Assembly (NCBI GenBank): GCA_963734635.1
Contig: CAVTIA010000011.1
Location: 62,001 to 126,000, forward strand
Direction of reading: 5' to 3'
DNA length: 64,000 nt
From: DATCJA01 sp963734635
Lineage (GTDB): Bacteria > Acidobacteriota > Vicinamibacteria > Vicinamibacterales > UBA2999
In this document: piece after piece, positions 29,689 to 38,773 of the stretch
Layout of the letters: every line of letters begins with the position of its first letter
Position numbering within the stretch: the stretch's first letter is position 1
The notes under the pieces: model-generated
What the model saw: the letters and a program-made list of their open reading frames with translations, nothing else
What the model was told of the DNA's origin: nothing
Database searches by the model: none
Position numbers and translations under genes: made by a program

Positions 29689-30804
29689 ATGACCGACGTC
29701 TTCGTTTCCTACGCCAGATCGGATCGGGCGCGGGTCGAGCCGCTGGCCCATGCGTTGAAAGCGCTTGGACTCCAGGTCTTCTTCGACATCGAAGCCATCG
29801 ACGGCGGCGATGCCTTCCCGGACGTCATCGACAAGGAGGTCAAGTCGGCCTCGGTCGTGCTCGGCTGCTGGACGCAGCAGGCGCTGACACGCACGTGGGT
29901 CAAAACCGAGTGCTTGATAGCCCACGAGCGCAACGTGCTGGTTCCCATCGAGATCGACTCGCTCACGCTGCTCGACGTGCCCGTCGCGTTCGGCTCGCTG
30001 CACCGCATCACGCTCACGGACTGGCAGGGTGAGCGTCAACATGAAGGATGGCTGACGCTCGTCCGAACGCTGGCCAACCGTCTGCAGCGGCCTGAACTGC
30101 TCGCGCGCCAGATCGAGAAACCGGCCACGCACCCGCAAGGGCGACTGCCGCTTTTCGTCCGCACGAACGACTTCCTCCGAAACCTGACGCGCGAGAAGCT
30201 CACGCCGTTTTTCGAACCCTTCGGCCCCAGTGGCACCACCTTTCGCGATGGCCTGCTGCGCCGCCCGGACATTCTGACCAGTTGCGAGATCGATACGCCA
30301 ATGCGCTTCGCCCACTTCCTCGGCCAGCTGGCGCACGAGACCGGAGGTTTCAAGTACCAGGAGGAACGCTTCAGCTATTCGGGCGGACGGCTCTGGTTTC
30401 TCTTCCGCAACCGCTTCCACGACGAGGCTGAGGCGCGGCTCTTCGCCGGTCAGCCGGAAAGGATTGCCAACCGCATCTACGCCGGCCGCATGGGAAACGG
30501 TGACGAGTCGTCTGGCGATGGCTGGAGGTATAGAGGCCGCGGCGTCCTCATGCTGACCGGTCGCGACAACTACCACAAGATGAGGGGCCGGATTGGGGTC
30601 GACCTGGTTTCCGAACCCGACCTCGCCATCGACCCCGAGGTATCGCTCGCCATCGCGGCGGTGTGGTGGACCGATCACAAGGTCAATGAACTTGCAGATG
30701 CGGACGACGTCGCTAAGATCACGCGGAAGCTCTCCGGCGGAACCCTGAACCTTCAGGACCGCGCCGCGCTCGTTGCCCGCGCCCAGGCCGTCGTCGGCTT
30801 GTAG
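29689..30804 (+). CDS. TIR domain fused to GH19-type (COG3179) hydrolase
   Basis: 371 residues from ATG 29689 (TDVFVSYARSDRARVEPLA). Residues 1-~135 are a TIR domain: VFVSYARSD box 1, VFFDIEAIDGGDAF, and TRTWVKTECLIAHE with Glu75 at the place of the NADase glutamate. Residues ~165-371 match the predicted-chitinase family: FAHFLGQLAHETGGFKYQEE with Glu217 and Glu225/226 as catalytic candidates, RIYAGRMGNGDESSGDGWRY, RGRGVLMLTGRDNYHK and a late KITRKLSGG. No signal peptide or membrane segment, so the product starts in the cytoplasm. It is intact while everything around it is broken. Such GH19 domains cut peptidoglycan or chitin; a TIR-triggered lytic effector is my inference. Confidence 0.88.
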   Translation: MTDVFVSYARSDRARVEPLAHALKALGLQVFFDIEAIDGGDAFPDVIDKEVKSASVVLGCWTQQALTRTWVKTECLIAHERNVLVPIEIDSLTLLDVPVAFGSLHRITLTDWQGERQHEGWLTLVRTLANRLQRPELLARQIEKPATHPQGRLPLFVRTNDFLRNLTREKLTPFFEPFGPSGTTFRDGLLRRPDILTSCEIDTPMRFAHFLGQLAHETGGFKYQEERFSYSGGRLWFLFRNRFHDEAEARLFAGQPERIANRIYAGRMGNGDESSGDGWRYRGRGVLMLTGRDNYHKMRGRIGVDLVSEPDLAIDPEVSLAIAAVWWTDHKVNELADADDVAKITRKLSGGTLNLQDRAALVARAQAVVGL

Positions 30805-30857
30805 CCCGTCCATGGACTGGAGGCACTGACCTCCCGCAGTGCCAGACTCGTGTTGGT

Positions 30858-31284
30858 GTTCGTCGCTGCTGTCGCCGTCGTCAGCGCGGCGACCCGCGCC
30901 GTAGAGCGTCAGCAGCAGTGTGCGGTGGTACAGGTTCTTCGCCCCGGCGATGAGCCGCTGGACCTCGTCCGGACTGAGGACCACCGGCAACCGATCGCGG
31001 CGCTTGGGATAAGGCAGGTCCTCATGCACGTTCCGTCGCCGCAACACATGGCGACAGAAGAACCGCAGCGCGCACACGTGCGTGACGACGGTCTCGACGG
31101 AAACACGGCCCTCTGTGAGGAGGGAGAGGTGATAGCGCCGGATCGCGTCAGGACCCAGCCGATCGAGGCGGCCACCAGTCTGCCGGCGAAAGTGCTCGAC
31201 GATGCGGACGTAGCTACGGGTCGTGATCGGGGAATACTGGCGTCGCACGAGCTCGTCGTGCAGCCGTTGCAGGAGCTTGGTCAC
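30858..31284 (-). pseudogene. tyrosine recombinase, N-terminal two-thirds
   Basis: KLLQRLHDELVRRQYSPITT then RSYVRIVEHFRRQTGG is a SAM-like core-binding domain; LPVVLSPDEVQRLIAGAKN then RTLLLTLYGAG is the start of the catalytic domain with the first part of the Arg region. After ~30858 the similarity stops and the frame continues only as antisense of the TIR-GH19 gene. The His and Tyr active-site motifs are missing, so the enzyme is dead. It faces the 3' end of the TIR-GH19 gene, suggesting that gene arrived through recombination here. Confidence 0.72.
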
Positions 31285-31741
31285 AGGCAGTACCTCCTGC
31301 GACCGACCCTACTTCCCTACGAGTTACCCGGCTGCCCGTCGGCCGCCGCGCCAGCGGCTTCGTTCCAGTCGCTGAGTGGCGACCGATCTAGCGACGTCGT
31401 CGCCTTCGCGCCACCGTACGTGCTCGTATGGCACAGGGAAGTACCGCTCTTCTGCAGGTACACCTGTTGATCGATGACAAATTCGTTGTCTTCTGCTGGT
31501 ATGCGGCTGTAACGCTGGGGCAGGTTAGCTCGCTAGGATCACGTATTTTTGACCGCGCCTTCGCTTGCTCGCTTCGCTCGCGGGCTTCCAGCGGGGAAGT
31601 CTATGACGCGATCGTCATGCGCGTTCCTGACGTCCCCGGCCGCTGGAGCGGTGTTCAGAAGCAAGAGCATGGAACCTGTGGATCGTTGACGCGCCCAACT
31701 CGCGGGTCGAAGCAGAGGCACCCAACGGTTGAGCGATCGAC
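31285..31741. other. 457-bp spacer, no gene seen
   Basis: Upstream of the dead recombinase. It contains a GCTCGCTTCGCTCGCGGGC palindrome-rich stretch near 31566-31586, a weaker echo of which occurs near 33645-33680. No reading frame with recognisable content. Confidence 0.35.
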
Positions 31742-32545
31742 TTACGGCTCGATGCCGAGTGTTGCCATCTCGGCGCGCAGGCTCGTTGCGTAGTTCTCGC
31801 CGCCGGCTGCGTGCATCGCATCCAGCTGGCGAAGCGCCAGGCGCAGTTGCTCGCGCAAGTCGGGCTGAGGACCGGAGTGCGCCACCATTTCGGCCATCAG
31901 GGCTCGGGCCAACGTGGCGGTCAGCGCCGCGTCGGGTCTCCCGGAGGCGGTTGCGCACTGCGTCATGACCATCAGTGGCGGCGACGTCGGGGTGCCGAAG
32001 GCGGCAACCATCTCAGCACCCTGCTTGAGGCATGCCGACCAGTCGCGCCGCGTGACGGCGGTCCACATCGCGAGGTCGGCTTGCTGCAGCCTTCTCGCGT
32101 CATCGGCCGCGCACGGCAGCACGAGGTGAAGACGCTTCCCTTTTCTGTCAATCTCCACTGCGTACGACGGCTGGCCTTGCGGCAGCGCGCGCATGGCCGT
32201 TGCCCATCGACCATCGCCAGGATCATCAGTCAGGTCGCGGCCACCGATGCGCCGCAGCGTATCGCTCCTTTCCAGTCCAGCGCTCGAAGCGGCTCGGGAC
32301 ACGGCGACGACCACCTGATCACCACCTGCGAGCCAGTGCGCGACACACGGAAGCGGCGAGGCGAGACGTGATCGTCGCACCGCCTGTTCCCCGAGCGTGA
32401 CGAATAGATCTGCATAGTCCTTCAGCTGTGCATCTAGCATGCCCTGTGCACGCCCCTCGGTAGCGATGGCAGGCTCCGCCTCACCACGAATCGACCCGGT
32501 GCATGCAATCGCGAGCAGCACAACAACAGATGACCGCACGTCCAC
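31742..32545 (-). CDS. secreted protein with PDZ-like segment
   Basis: 267 residues. Signal-like N-terminus (SSVVVLLAIACTGSIRGEA). Residues ~78-145 (VVVAVSRAASSAGLERSDTL RRIGG...SYAVEIDRKGKRLHLVL) have the order of a PDZ domain, including the 'aGL..gD.l..i.g' turn. The C-terminal half is helical, perhaps a TPR-like count of units. Export and a scaffold or protease-accessory role are inferred. Confidence 0.6.
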   Translation of the reverse strand: MDVRSSVVVLLAIACTGSIRGEAEPAIATEGRAQGMLDAQLKDYADLFVTLGEQAVRRSRLASPLPCVAHWLAGGDQVVVAVSRAASSAGLERSDTLRRIGGRDLTDDPGDGRWATAMRALPQGQPSYAVEIDRKGKRLHLVLPCAADDARRLQQADLAMWTAVTRRDWSACLKQGAEMVAAFGTPTSPPLMVMTQCATASGRPDAALTATLARALMAEMVAHSGPQPDLREQLRLALRQLDAMHAAGGENYATSLRAEMATLGIEP

Positions 32546-32630
32546 GAATCATCCCAGCTGGCACCAATTGGCGCAACAACCCCGACGGGATATCTGACTC
32601 GCAACTGCTAGCGGTTCCGAGGGCAGGAAC

Positions 32631-32978
32631 TTAAGACCCGTCTCGCTGTGACCACGTCGGCCCGGCACGATCGGGCACATCGAGTGCTGTGAAAATTCCC
32701 AACGGCTCAACGGATTCGACAAGCGCCGTACGGCGTTCTTCCAGAGACGCGATCGCATTGGAACGATACGCTCGATGTCGCTCATAGACGACCATCTCGC
32801 TCCAGTATTCGATCACGATGTACCGAGCGGAGCGGTTCTGGTCGCGAAGGAAGGAACTACCGAGATAGGACCGCGTGTGTCGGTTCATCGCGGTCCATTC
32901 TCCATCGACGCCATACAACTGCTCGAACTCGCCTTCTCGTCCTTTCTTAACGTCGAATTGCCACATGATCGCGATCAT
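32631..32978 (-). CDS. ABM-like (antibiotic biosynthesis monooxygenase fold) protein
   Basis: 115 residues from ATG 32978 (MIAIMWQFDVKKGREGEFEQ). The pattern 'W.F.VK.G.E.EFE..Y...G.W' followed by YLGSSFLRDQNRSARYIVIE and a YW..M..YE..R helix fits the dimeric alpha+beta barrel ABM/DUF4188-like fold. Such proteins oxidise or degrade small molecules, or have unknown roles. Stand-alone gene. Confidence 0.65.
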   Translation of the reverse strand: MIAIMWQFDVKKGREGEFEQLYGVDGEWTAMNRHTRSYLGSSFLRDQNRSARYIVIEYWSEMVVYERHRAYRSNAIASLEERRTALVESVEPLGIFTALDVPDRAGPTWSQRDGS

Positions 32979-33133
32979 GACATTCCTTGTGCGGGCCAAC
33001 TTGACGGCTTAGCCACAGTGCTCGCTGCCGGCGCGTGGAGATCTTAACGGCGCATTCGCTTCCGCTCGGCTTTACCTCGCGATGCCCGTGCTGTACGCCC
33101 CATCAGTGTGCGGTCGCGAAGTGCGGATGTTGG

Positions 33134-33535
33134 TCATTCCGACGCGGGGCTGTCGCGGGAACTCAGGATATCGACCAGCTCCCGCTCGCCGCGAGCGACG
33201 GCCAGATCCAAGGCCGTCTTGCCGGCGAACCCCGGTGCGCCAGTCCCGCGCAATGCGAGGTCGGCGCCCCTCCGAACGAGGATCCGTACCACATCGACGC
33301 GGCTGTTGACCACGGCAAGCATCAATGCGCTAAGGCCGTACTTCGCCGCGTGATCGAGCGCGGCGCCGTGCTCGACCAACCACTCGACCACGTGACCGTG
33401 ACCTTCGACCGCAGCAAGCATCAGTGCCGTTTGTCCGTGTTCATCGCGCGCATCGACGTCAGCGCCTCCGGCGACGAGACCTTGCAGCTCATCGATCGAA
33501 CCGCGATGAACAGCATGCTTCCATTCCTGTGTCAT
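33134..33535 (-). CDS. ankyrin-repeat protein
   Basis: 133 residues from ATG 33535 (MTQEWKHAVHRGSIDELQGL); the longer frame adds Arg-rich noise. Three ankyrin repeats are visible: GADVDARDEHGQTALMLAAV, GAALDHAAKYGLSALMLAVV and GADLALRG...GKTALDLAVA, each about 33 residues. A binding protein with no enzymatic domain; partner unknown. Confidence 0.8.
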   Translation of the reverse strand: MTQEWKHAVHRGSIDELQGLVAGGADVDARDEHGQTALMLAAVEGHGHVVEWLVEHGAALDHAAKYGLSALMLAVVNSRVDVVRILVRRGADLALRGTGAPGFAGKTALDLAVARGERELVDILSSRDSPASE

Positions 33536-33789
33536 GTTGTGGATCTCGGCCGTTGCAAAAGGACGCGCTGCAACCGATTCAATAGGAAACAAAGCTGAAG
33601 GACAACCGCGCGGACGATCCCAGCGGCGCAGCCTTGTCCGCGCCTTGCTTGCTCGGCTGCGCCTCGCGTCGCTCGCGCGGAGTACGTACACCCTGACGAG
33701 CAATCAGCATCCGTAAACTGAGGCCTTACTCGCGTGTAACGAAACCAGTCGAGCGACGAAGGCTCGATAAGCGTGCCGCCAGCCGACGC

Positions 33790-34899
33790 CTAGCCCAGGC
33801 TGATCGCGTCGAGACGATACACGCGCTTGGCGGTACCGCCAAACAGCGCGGTCTTCTCGCTCGGACTGGCGCCGCTCACCAACCGCTTGCACGCGTTCCA
33901 GAACACTTGGTAGCTGTAAGACACTTTGTCGACCGGGAAGTTGCTCTCGAACATGCAGCGCGACGCTCCAAACGCCTCGATGCACGTCTCGACGTAAGGG
34001 CGACACTGCGTGGCTACCACGTCGGACGACGGGGGTTCCGGGCGCTCGGCAAACCCGAGCGCGGTGTACCGCATCCCGAGTCCGCCTACCTTCACGAAGA
34101 CGTTCTCGTGTGTCGCGAGCCGCCGGAGCGAGGCGGACCAACGGGCAAACACTTCCTCGTGGCGTCCTTGATAAGCGCCAATTCTCATGGGTACGCCACA
34201 GTGATTCAGGACGATCGGTAGGCTCGGAAAGGCGCCGGCAAGGTCGGCGACGTCGTCCAGCTGCGGATGATAGACCATCGCGTCAAACGACAGCCCCAGT
34301 CGACCGAGTACCCCAATGCCTTCCCGGAAGGTGCCGTCCCTCAACAGTGCGGGCGGAGAGGGGTAGTCGGGATTGTTCAGGCGCGTATCGGCGTCCCACG
34401 ACGTGATATGGCGGACACCCCTGAAGCGGTCGCCACCGGCCCGCAAGTGGGCCAGCAGCACCGGTTCGACTCGGCTGCCGAGCGTGAGGTCGGCACGGCC
34501 GACGATTCCTGCGCAGGCACGCGGCCGGCCCAGTGTGCCGCTCGCGAACATGGCCGCCACGCCATTGACAAATTCAGTTTCGCCGACTGGGCGCATCTCC
34601 GGCGGACCACTCTGGCGGTACATCGACTGCGCCTGCACGTAAACGGTCGCGACGATGTTGTGGCCGCTGTTCATGTCGGCGAGGAGATCGTCAGCGAGGT
34701 AGCGAGAGCCCGGGCGAATCCACAGGTGGTGGTGCGGATCGATGATGGGCAGCTCAGGCTCGAGAATCGGCTCCGCGTGTCGCGCGAGCCAGTCGGCTCG
34801 TACCGTCGCGCCGCCCAGCAAGCCCGGCGGTCCCTGCGCTGCCATGTGACCCCCCACGCCGACAACACCAAGAGCGGTGAAGAACTCGCGCCGATCCAT
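33790..34899 (-). CDS. amidohydrolase 2 family protein with Tat-like signal
   Basis: 369 residues from ATG 34899 (MDRREFFTALGVVGVGG), a twin-Arg leader with RREFF. The metal-binding opening LPIIDPHHHLW is the H-x-H of the amidohydrolase-2 superfamily; LPIVLNHCGVP carries the mid-barrel His and RCMFESNFPVDK the late Asp. Members hydrolyse lactones, decarboxylate aromatic acids or act on similar rings. The export signal suggests a periplasmic enzyme. Specific substrate unknown; no operon partners. Confidence 0.85.
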   Translation of the reverse strand: MDRREFFTALGVVGVGGHMAAQGPPGLLGGATVRADWLARHAEPILEPELPIIDPHHHLWIRPGSRYLADDLLADMNSGHNIVATVYVQAQSMYRQSGPPEMRPVGETEFVNGVAAMFASGTLGRPRACAGIVGRADLTLGSRVEPVLLAHLRAGGDRFRGVRHITSWDADTRLNNPDYPSPPALLRDGTFREGIGVLGRLGLSFDAMVYHPQLDDVADLAGAFPSLPIVLNHCGVPMRIGAYQGRHEEVFARWSASLRRLATHENVFVKVGGLGMRYTALGFAERPEPPSSDVVATQCRPYVETCIEAFGASRCMFESNFPVDKVSYSYQVFWNACKRLVSGASPSEKTALFGGTAKRVYRLDAISLG

Positions 34900-35024
34900 T
34901 GGTTCCCCTCGCTTGAGCCCGCACGTTTCCGGTGCCAACCCCAAGGTCACGTGTTCGCAGCCATGATAGCGGACGTCGTCAGGCGCGTGACGATCACTCG
35001 TCGGCCTCTTCTACCCGCGACACA

Positions 35025-35372
35025 TTTCAGCAGGTCCAGGCCGTGCTCGGCGGCAAACCGCACGCCCGATATTCAAAGCAGCGCCACGCGTTCATGGGTT
35101 TGCTGACCTGCGCACGCTGTGGCTGTCGGATGACCGCGGAGCTGAAAAAAAGCAGGTATGTCTACTACCGCTGCACCCGCTTTCGTGGGGCCTGTGGGAA
35201 CACCTACATCCGAGAGGAACAGCTCCCGGATCTGTTGGGCGACGTTGTGGAACGGATCGACATCCCCACCGAGTTCGCAGACTTCGTCGCCGCTCACCTG
35301 CGCGAGAGCCAGGACGCGTTGGAGCAAACGCGACGAGAAACCACCGCGCGGCTCACCCAGCGCCGCGTTAGC
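35025..35372 (+). pseudogene. large serine recombinase, zinc-ribbon part (5' piece)
   Basis: TFQQVQAVLGGKPHARYSKQ begins the family's DNA-binding region, followed by LLTCARCGCRMTAELKKS, YVYYRCTRFRGACGN (zinc beta-ribbon, CxxC...C...C) and a coiled coil AAHLRESQDALEQTRRE. The catalytic serine N-terminus is missing upstream. At 35373 the frame is interrupted by an IS1634-type element; the other half resumes at 37352 after a duplicated GTTAGC. Confidence 0.8.
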
Positions 35373-37351
35373 CGATCTTCGTCACGGAAACGGCGGTTGA
35401 GGGAGTTTCGGGGTTGCTCATCGCTGTAAGTCCTTCAACATCAATCCCGCGTTACTCGATTCGCGATGTAGTGCAGACCTACTCTCTTGCGGCCGGTGAT
35501 CGCGCGTGCGACCATCGGCCCCAATGTTCTTGCGGCCTCATCACCGCGACAAAGATGGAAAGCGGCACACGTACTGGTCGCTCGTGGAAACGGTCGCGCA
35601 CACCGGATGGGCCGCGCCAACGGACGCTCTGTCATCTCGGTGAGCTGAATGATTCGGCGCAGGCGCGGTGGCTGAAGACGATCGAGGTGTTCAACGGCGA
35701 CGGCGAAAGCCACCAGCTGAAGCTGTTTCCCTCGGAGGTCGCGCCGCCCGCAGACGATGCGGAGGTCGCGCGGGTCCTGGTCCAGCGTGTGCGGCTGGAA
35801 CGCACGCGGCAATTGGGGCCTGCCCTGCTCGGCCTGGCTCTGTGGCAGCGGCTGCAGCTGGACGAACTTCTTCGAAGCGCGGACGGATCAGCGAAGGCCG
35901 ATGTGCCGTGGTCGCGAGTGGCCGCCCTCCTGGCCGTCAATCGGCTCTGCGCGCCCGGGAGCGAGCTGGCGATTGAAGCGCGCTGGTATCCGACGACGGC
36001 GCTGGACGACCTTCTGCGGATTCCCGAAGGCGCGATCAATGACACGCGGCTCTATCGGGCGCTCGATCAGGTGCTGCCGCACAAGACCGCGCTCGAGCGC
36101 CATCTCACCGCGCGCTACGGCGAGCTGTTCGCGGCGGAGTTCGACGTCTTGCTGTACGACCTGACCAGCAGTTACGTCGAGGGCGCCGCGCCGAAGAATC
36201 CGATGATGCGTCGCGGATATAGCCGTGATCATCGGCCCGATTGCCTGCAGGTCGTCCTGGCGGTGATCGTCAATGTCGACGGCTTCCCCCTGAGCTACGA
36301 AACGTTTGACGGCAACCGCGCCGATGTGACCTCGCTCGAAACGGTGATGCGGATGGTCGAGCGCAAGTACGGGAACGCGCGGCGCGTGTGGGTCTTTGAC
36401 CGCGGCATTGTCAGCGACGCGAATCTCGCGGCCATTCGGCGCCGGGGCGGCCAGTATCTGGTGGGGACGCGGCGGACGACCTTGCGGCACGTGGAGCGGG
36501 CGCTGCTGGAGGGTCCCTGGACGCAAGTCCGCGATGAGGTCGAAGCGCAACTCATTCCCGTCCCGGGCGGCACCGAAACCTACGTTCTGTGTCGATCGAC
36601 GGCGCGTCGCGAGAAGGAGCTCGCGATTCGGCGCCGCTTCTCGACGCGCCTGGAAGACCGTTGCGCGGACTGGCCACGCGGGTGGGCACGGGGCGGCTGA
36701 AAGACCGCGCGAAGATCGAGCGCATCCTGGGACGGCTGCAAGCGTCGTACGCCAGCGTCGCCGATCTGTACGAGATGGCGGTGCGCGAGGAAGATGGCGC
36801 GCTGCGCCTCCACTGGACGCTGATCGAAGCCCGGCGCGCTTGGCGTGATGCGCGCGAGGGCGCCTATCTGCTGCGCACGAATCTCGAGGGCCAAACAGTC
36901 GAAGAACTGTGGACGAAGTACATCCAGCTGACCGAAGCGGAGGCCGCCTTTCGCGCCCTGAAAAGTGAGCTGGCCGTCCGTCCGGTGTTCCATCAGCTTG
37001 AGCGGCGCGTGAAGGCCCATCTCCTCGTCGCCTTTCTCGGGTACGCGCTCTGGGTGACGTTGAAACATCTGCTGCGCCGCCAGGGCACGGGCCTGACGCC
37101 GGCGCAAGCCTTGGCGCAACTCGCCACGCTGCAGAGCGCCGACATCGTCTTGCCGACGACCGACGGCCGCGAGATCCGGCTTCGGCGGGTGGCGACGCCC
37201 ACGCCCGATCAGCAGCACCTCCTCGACCAACTCGACATCACCATCCCGGCGTACCTCGAATGGAACGCCGAATGTAGTGCAGACTTTGTGACCGCGTGAT
37301 CCGATTTCTTAAGATTTTCTCGCCGTGTCGCCGTTTCCGTGACGAACTTGG
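35373..37351 (+). mobile_element. IS1634-type insertion sequence
   Basis: 1979 bp flanked by the direct repeat GTTAGC (35367-35372 and 37352-37357). Ends are inverted repeats sharing TTCGTCACGGAAACGGCG (18 bp exact). One transposase gene inside. The ends and target duplication fit the IS1634/IS4-superfamily pattern. Removing the element and one GTTAGC restores a continuous frame in the serine recombinase (TQRRVS joined to VQAKLDRAYDDY). Confidence 0.85.
35524..37299 (+). CDS. IS1634-type transposase, frameshifted
   Basis: The true N-terminus starts at ATG 35524 (MFLRPHHRDKDGKRHTYWSL), then an extra base near 35591 moves the frame to TPDGPRQRTLCHLGEL. DDE domain: VLLYDLTSSYVEG (first Asp), VWVFDRGIVSDANL (second Asp), and a late helix around VRPVFHQLERRVKAHLLVAF with the Glu region. 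A second shift (-1 or +2) near 36656 separates RRFSTRLE from LRGLATRVGTGRLKDR. With two frameshifts it is probably inactive unless these are sequence errors. Confidence 0.85.
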
Positions 37352-37729
37352 GTTAGCGTGCAAGCAAAGCTCGATCGCGCCTACGACGACTACCTCGAAA
37401 GTCGCCTTTCGGAGCCGCTTTGGACGCGGAAGTCAACGGAGTGGGAATCGGAACTCACGACGATCGACGGCGAACTGAGTCGACTTGCAGGTGCGACGCC
37501 TACCTACGTCGCGACAGGTGAAAAGATTGTAGAACTCGCGAAAACAGCCCATTCTCGCTATTTGGAGCAGGATCCGCGTGAACAGCGTCGACTGCTCGAT
37601 GCAGGGCTATCGAACTGCACCTTCGATCGCGGAACTCTTTGTCCGACTTACCTTAAGCCGTTCGACCTCCTGGCACGAGGTCGCGAAACTGGAAATTGGC
37701 GGAGAGAGTGGGATTCGAACCCACGGTAG
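37352..37729 (+). pseudogene. large serine recombinase, C-terminal piece
   Basis: Continuation of the recombinase after the IS: VQAKLDRAYDDYLESRLSEP, a long coiled-coil arm (WESELTTIDGELSRLAG), and a YLEQDPREQRRLLDAG segment. The frame runs on into the antisense of tRNA-Ser and stops at 37727-37729, so its natural end has probably been replaced at the tRNA junction. Confidence 0.75.
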
Positions 37730-37786
37730 AGTTTCCCCTACACACGCTTTCCAAGCGTGCTCCTTCAACCACTCGGACATCTCTCC
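37697..37786 (-). tRNA. tRNA-Ser (GGA)
   Basis: On the minus strand: GGAGAGATGTCCGAGTGG opening, D-arm TTGAAGGAGCACGC, anticodon loop CTTGGAAAG (GGA), long variable arm typical of class II tRNAs, T-arm GGGTTCGAATCCC and an encoded CCA. All stems pair. Its 5' half recurs, damaged, at ~55.2 and ~55.4 kb, marking this tRNA as an integration site. Confidence 0.95.
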
Positions 37787-37985
37787 GTACTTTTAGAATC
37801 AATGGTTTACGGGCTAGTGGCTGAGCCTGCAAACTCGAATTGTGATAGCGATTGTGATAGACCCCTGAATCTCCCGCGATCACTTACGGCGATTTGGTCC
37901 AGCTTGTCGACCGTGGCTCGGGTGCCACACAACGCCAACTTCAGCCTCCAGTATAGAACGCGATTCGCATCGATAACGAGGAGCC

Positions 37986-38281
37986 TCAGAGCGTCGCCGC
38001 GAACTTTCGGATCCAGTCCTCTGCCAACGCCCTCATCCTCGCCCGCTCGTCGGTCGTCGCATTTCTGAGAGGGCCGAGACTCTTCCACGATGCCGGCCCC
38101 CTACCACGGGCTCGTCGTTTGCCATTTGACCGAAAAACTTCCAATCTGACGTCGATATTCCGAGCGCCTCTTTCGCATCACGCTCTGACCCGAAGCGTTT
38201 TACCAAGGCGTCGCGAATCTGATACAGGCGAACGAACTCGCTGTCTGGTTCGTTGAGGGCCGTCGAGAAGCTTTCGAGCAT
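37986..38281 (-). CDS. small protein of unknown function, frameshifted
   Basis: Starts LESFSTALNEPDSEFVRLYQ, IRDALVKRFGSERDAKEALG, ISTSDWKFFGQMANDEPVVG, GRHRG, and after a one-base loss (near 38085) continues KSLGPLRNATTDERARMRAL then AEDWIRKFAATL and stop. The pattern 'W...g.l.N...v.gGRHRG....R.At..E...ar.la...I' is seen in small proteins of mobile regions. Its ATG follows the next gene's stop by 2 bp, so they form an operon. Role unknown. Confidence 0.5.
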
Positions 38282-38283
38282 CG

Positions 38284-38730
38284 TTACGGAACAGGGTCTG
38301 CTTGAGCCTTCGCCGACAGATCGTCAAGATCATCCGTCTGTAGCTTTAACCGTTCTGCCTTCGTGTCAACTACGGTCTTGCCAGACGCATTGGTTTGAAC
38401 GACGTCGAGGTTGCCGCCAGTGATCGCGAACGAACCCACGCCAGCGCGCAAGATTACGTTCCTGTTGGACCCTCTAAACTCAACAACATTGGGCTGCGGG
38501 TTGAGTTCGAAGGTCCGGCCTGTCTGCAGGCTTCTGATCTGAAGCGTGTGACGCACCCAAGCCAGTAGTCGCTGTTCCACGTCCGGCGGTGGTTCGCCCC
38601 CGCTGACTGTGACGACGGCTCTTCCGACGTCGATCCGCAGCAACGCACCTCTCTCCGTCCGCTCGTACGGGCGCTCGAAGAAATCAGCGGGTTGATATGA
38701 CCAACCGAGCTCTGTCCGATCGGGTTCCAT
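38284..38730 (-). CDS. hypothetical island protein
   Basis: 148 residues from ATG 38730 (MEPDRTELGWSYQPADFFER). An N-terminal beta-rich part (GALLRIDVGRAVVTVSGGEP, DVEQRLLAWVRHTLQIRSLQ) is followed by a Val/Asn-rich segment and a helical tail. No recognised domain. Intact, and tightly coupled to the small gene downstream. Confidence 0.55.
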   Translation of the reverse strand: MEPDRTELGWSYQPADFFERPYERTERGALLRIDVGRAVVTVSGGEPPPDVEQRLLAWVRHTLQIRSLQTGRTFELNPQPNVVEFRGSNRNVILRAGVGSFAITGGNLDVVQTNASGKTVVDTKAERLKLQTDDLDDLSAKAQADPVP

Positions 38731-38773
38731 GGATCTCAATTCTGCACTGCGGCTAGGACCGCCGGCCGGTTGG

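Noticed and set aside
29602..31284. 560-aa minus-strand open frame as one integrase
   Set aside because: Only the first ~142 residues are recombinase; the rest is antisense of the TIR-GH19 gene.
36589..37299. Second, separate transposase gene
   Set aside because: It continues the 35524 transposase after a frameshift; one gene, not two.
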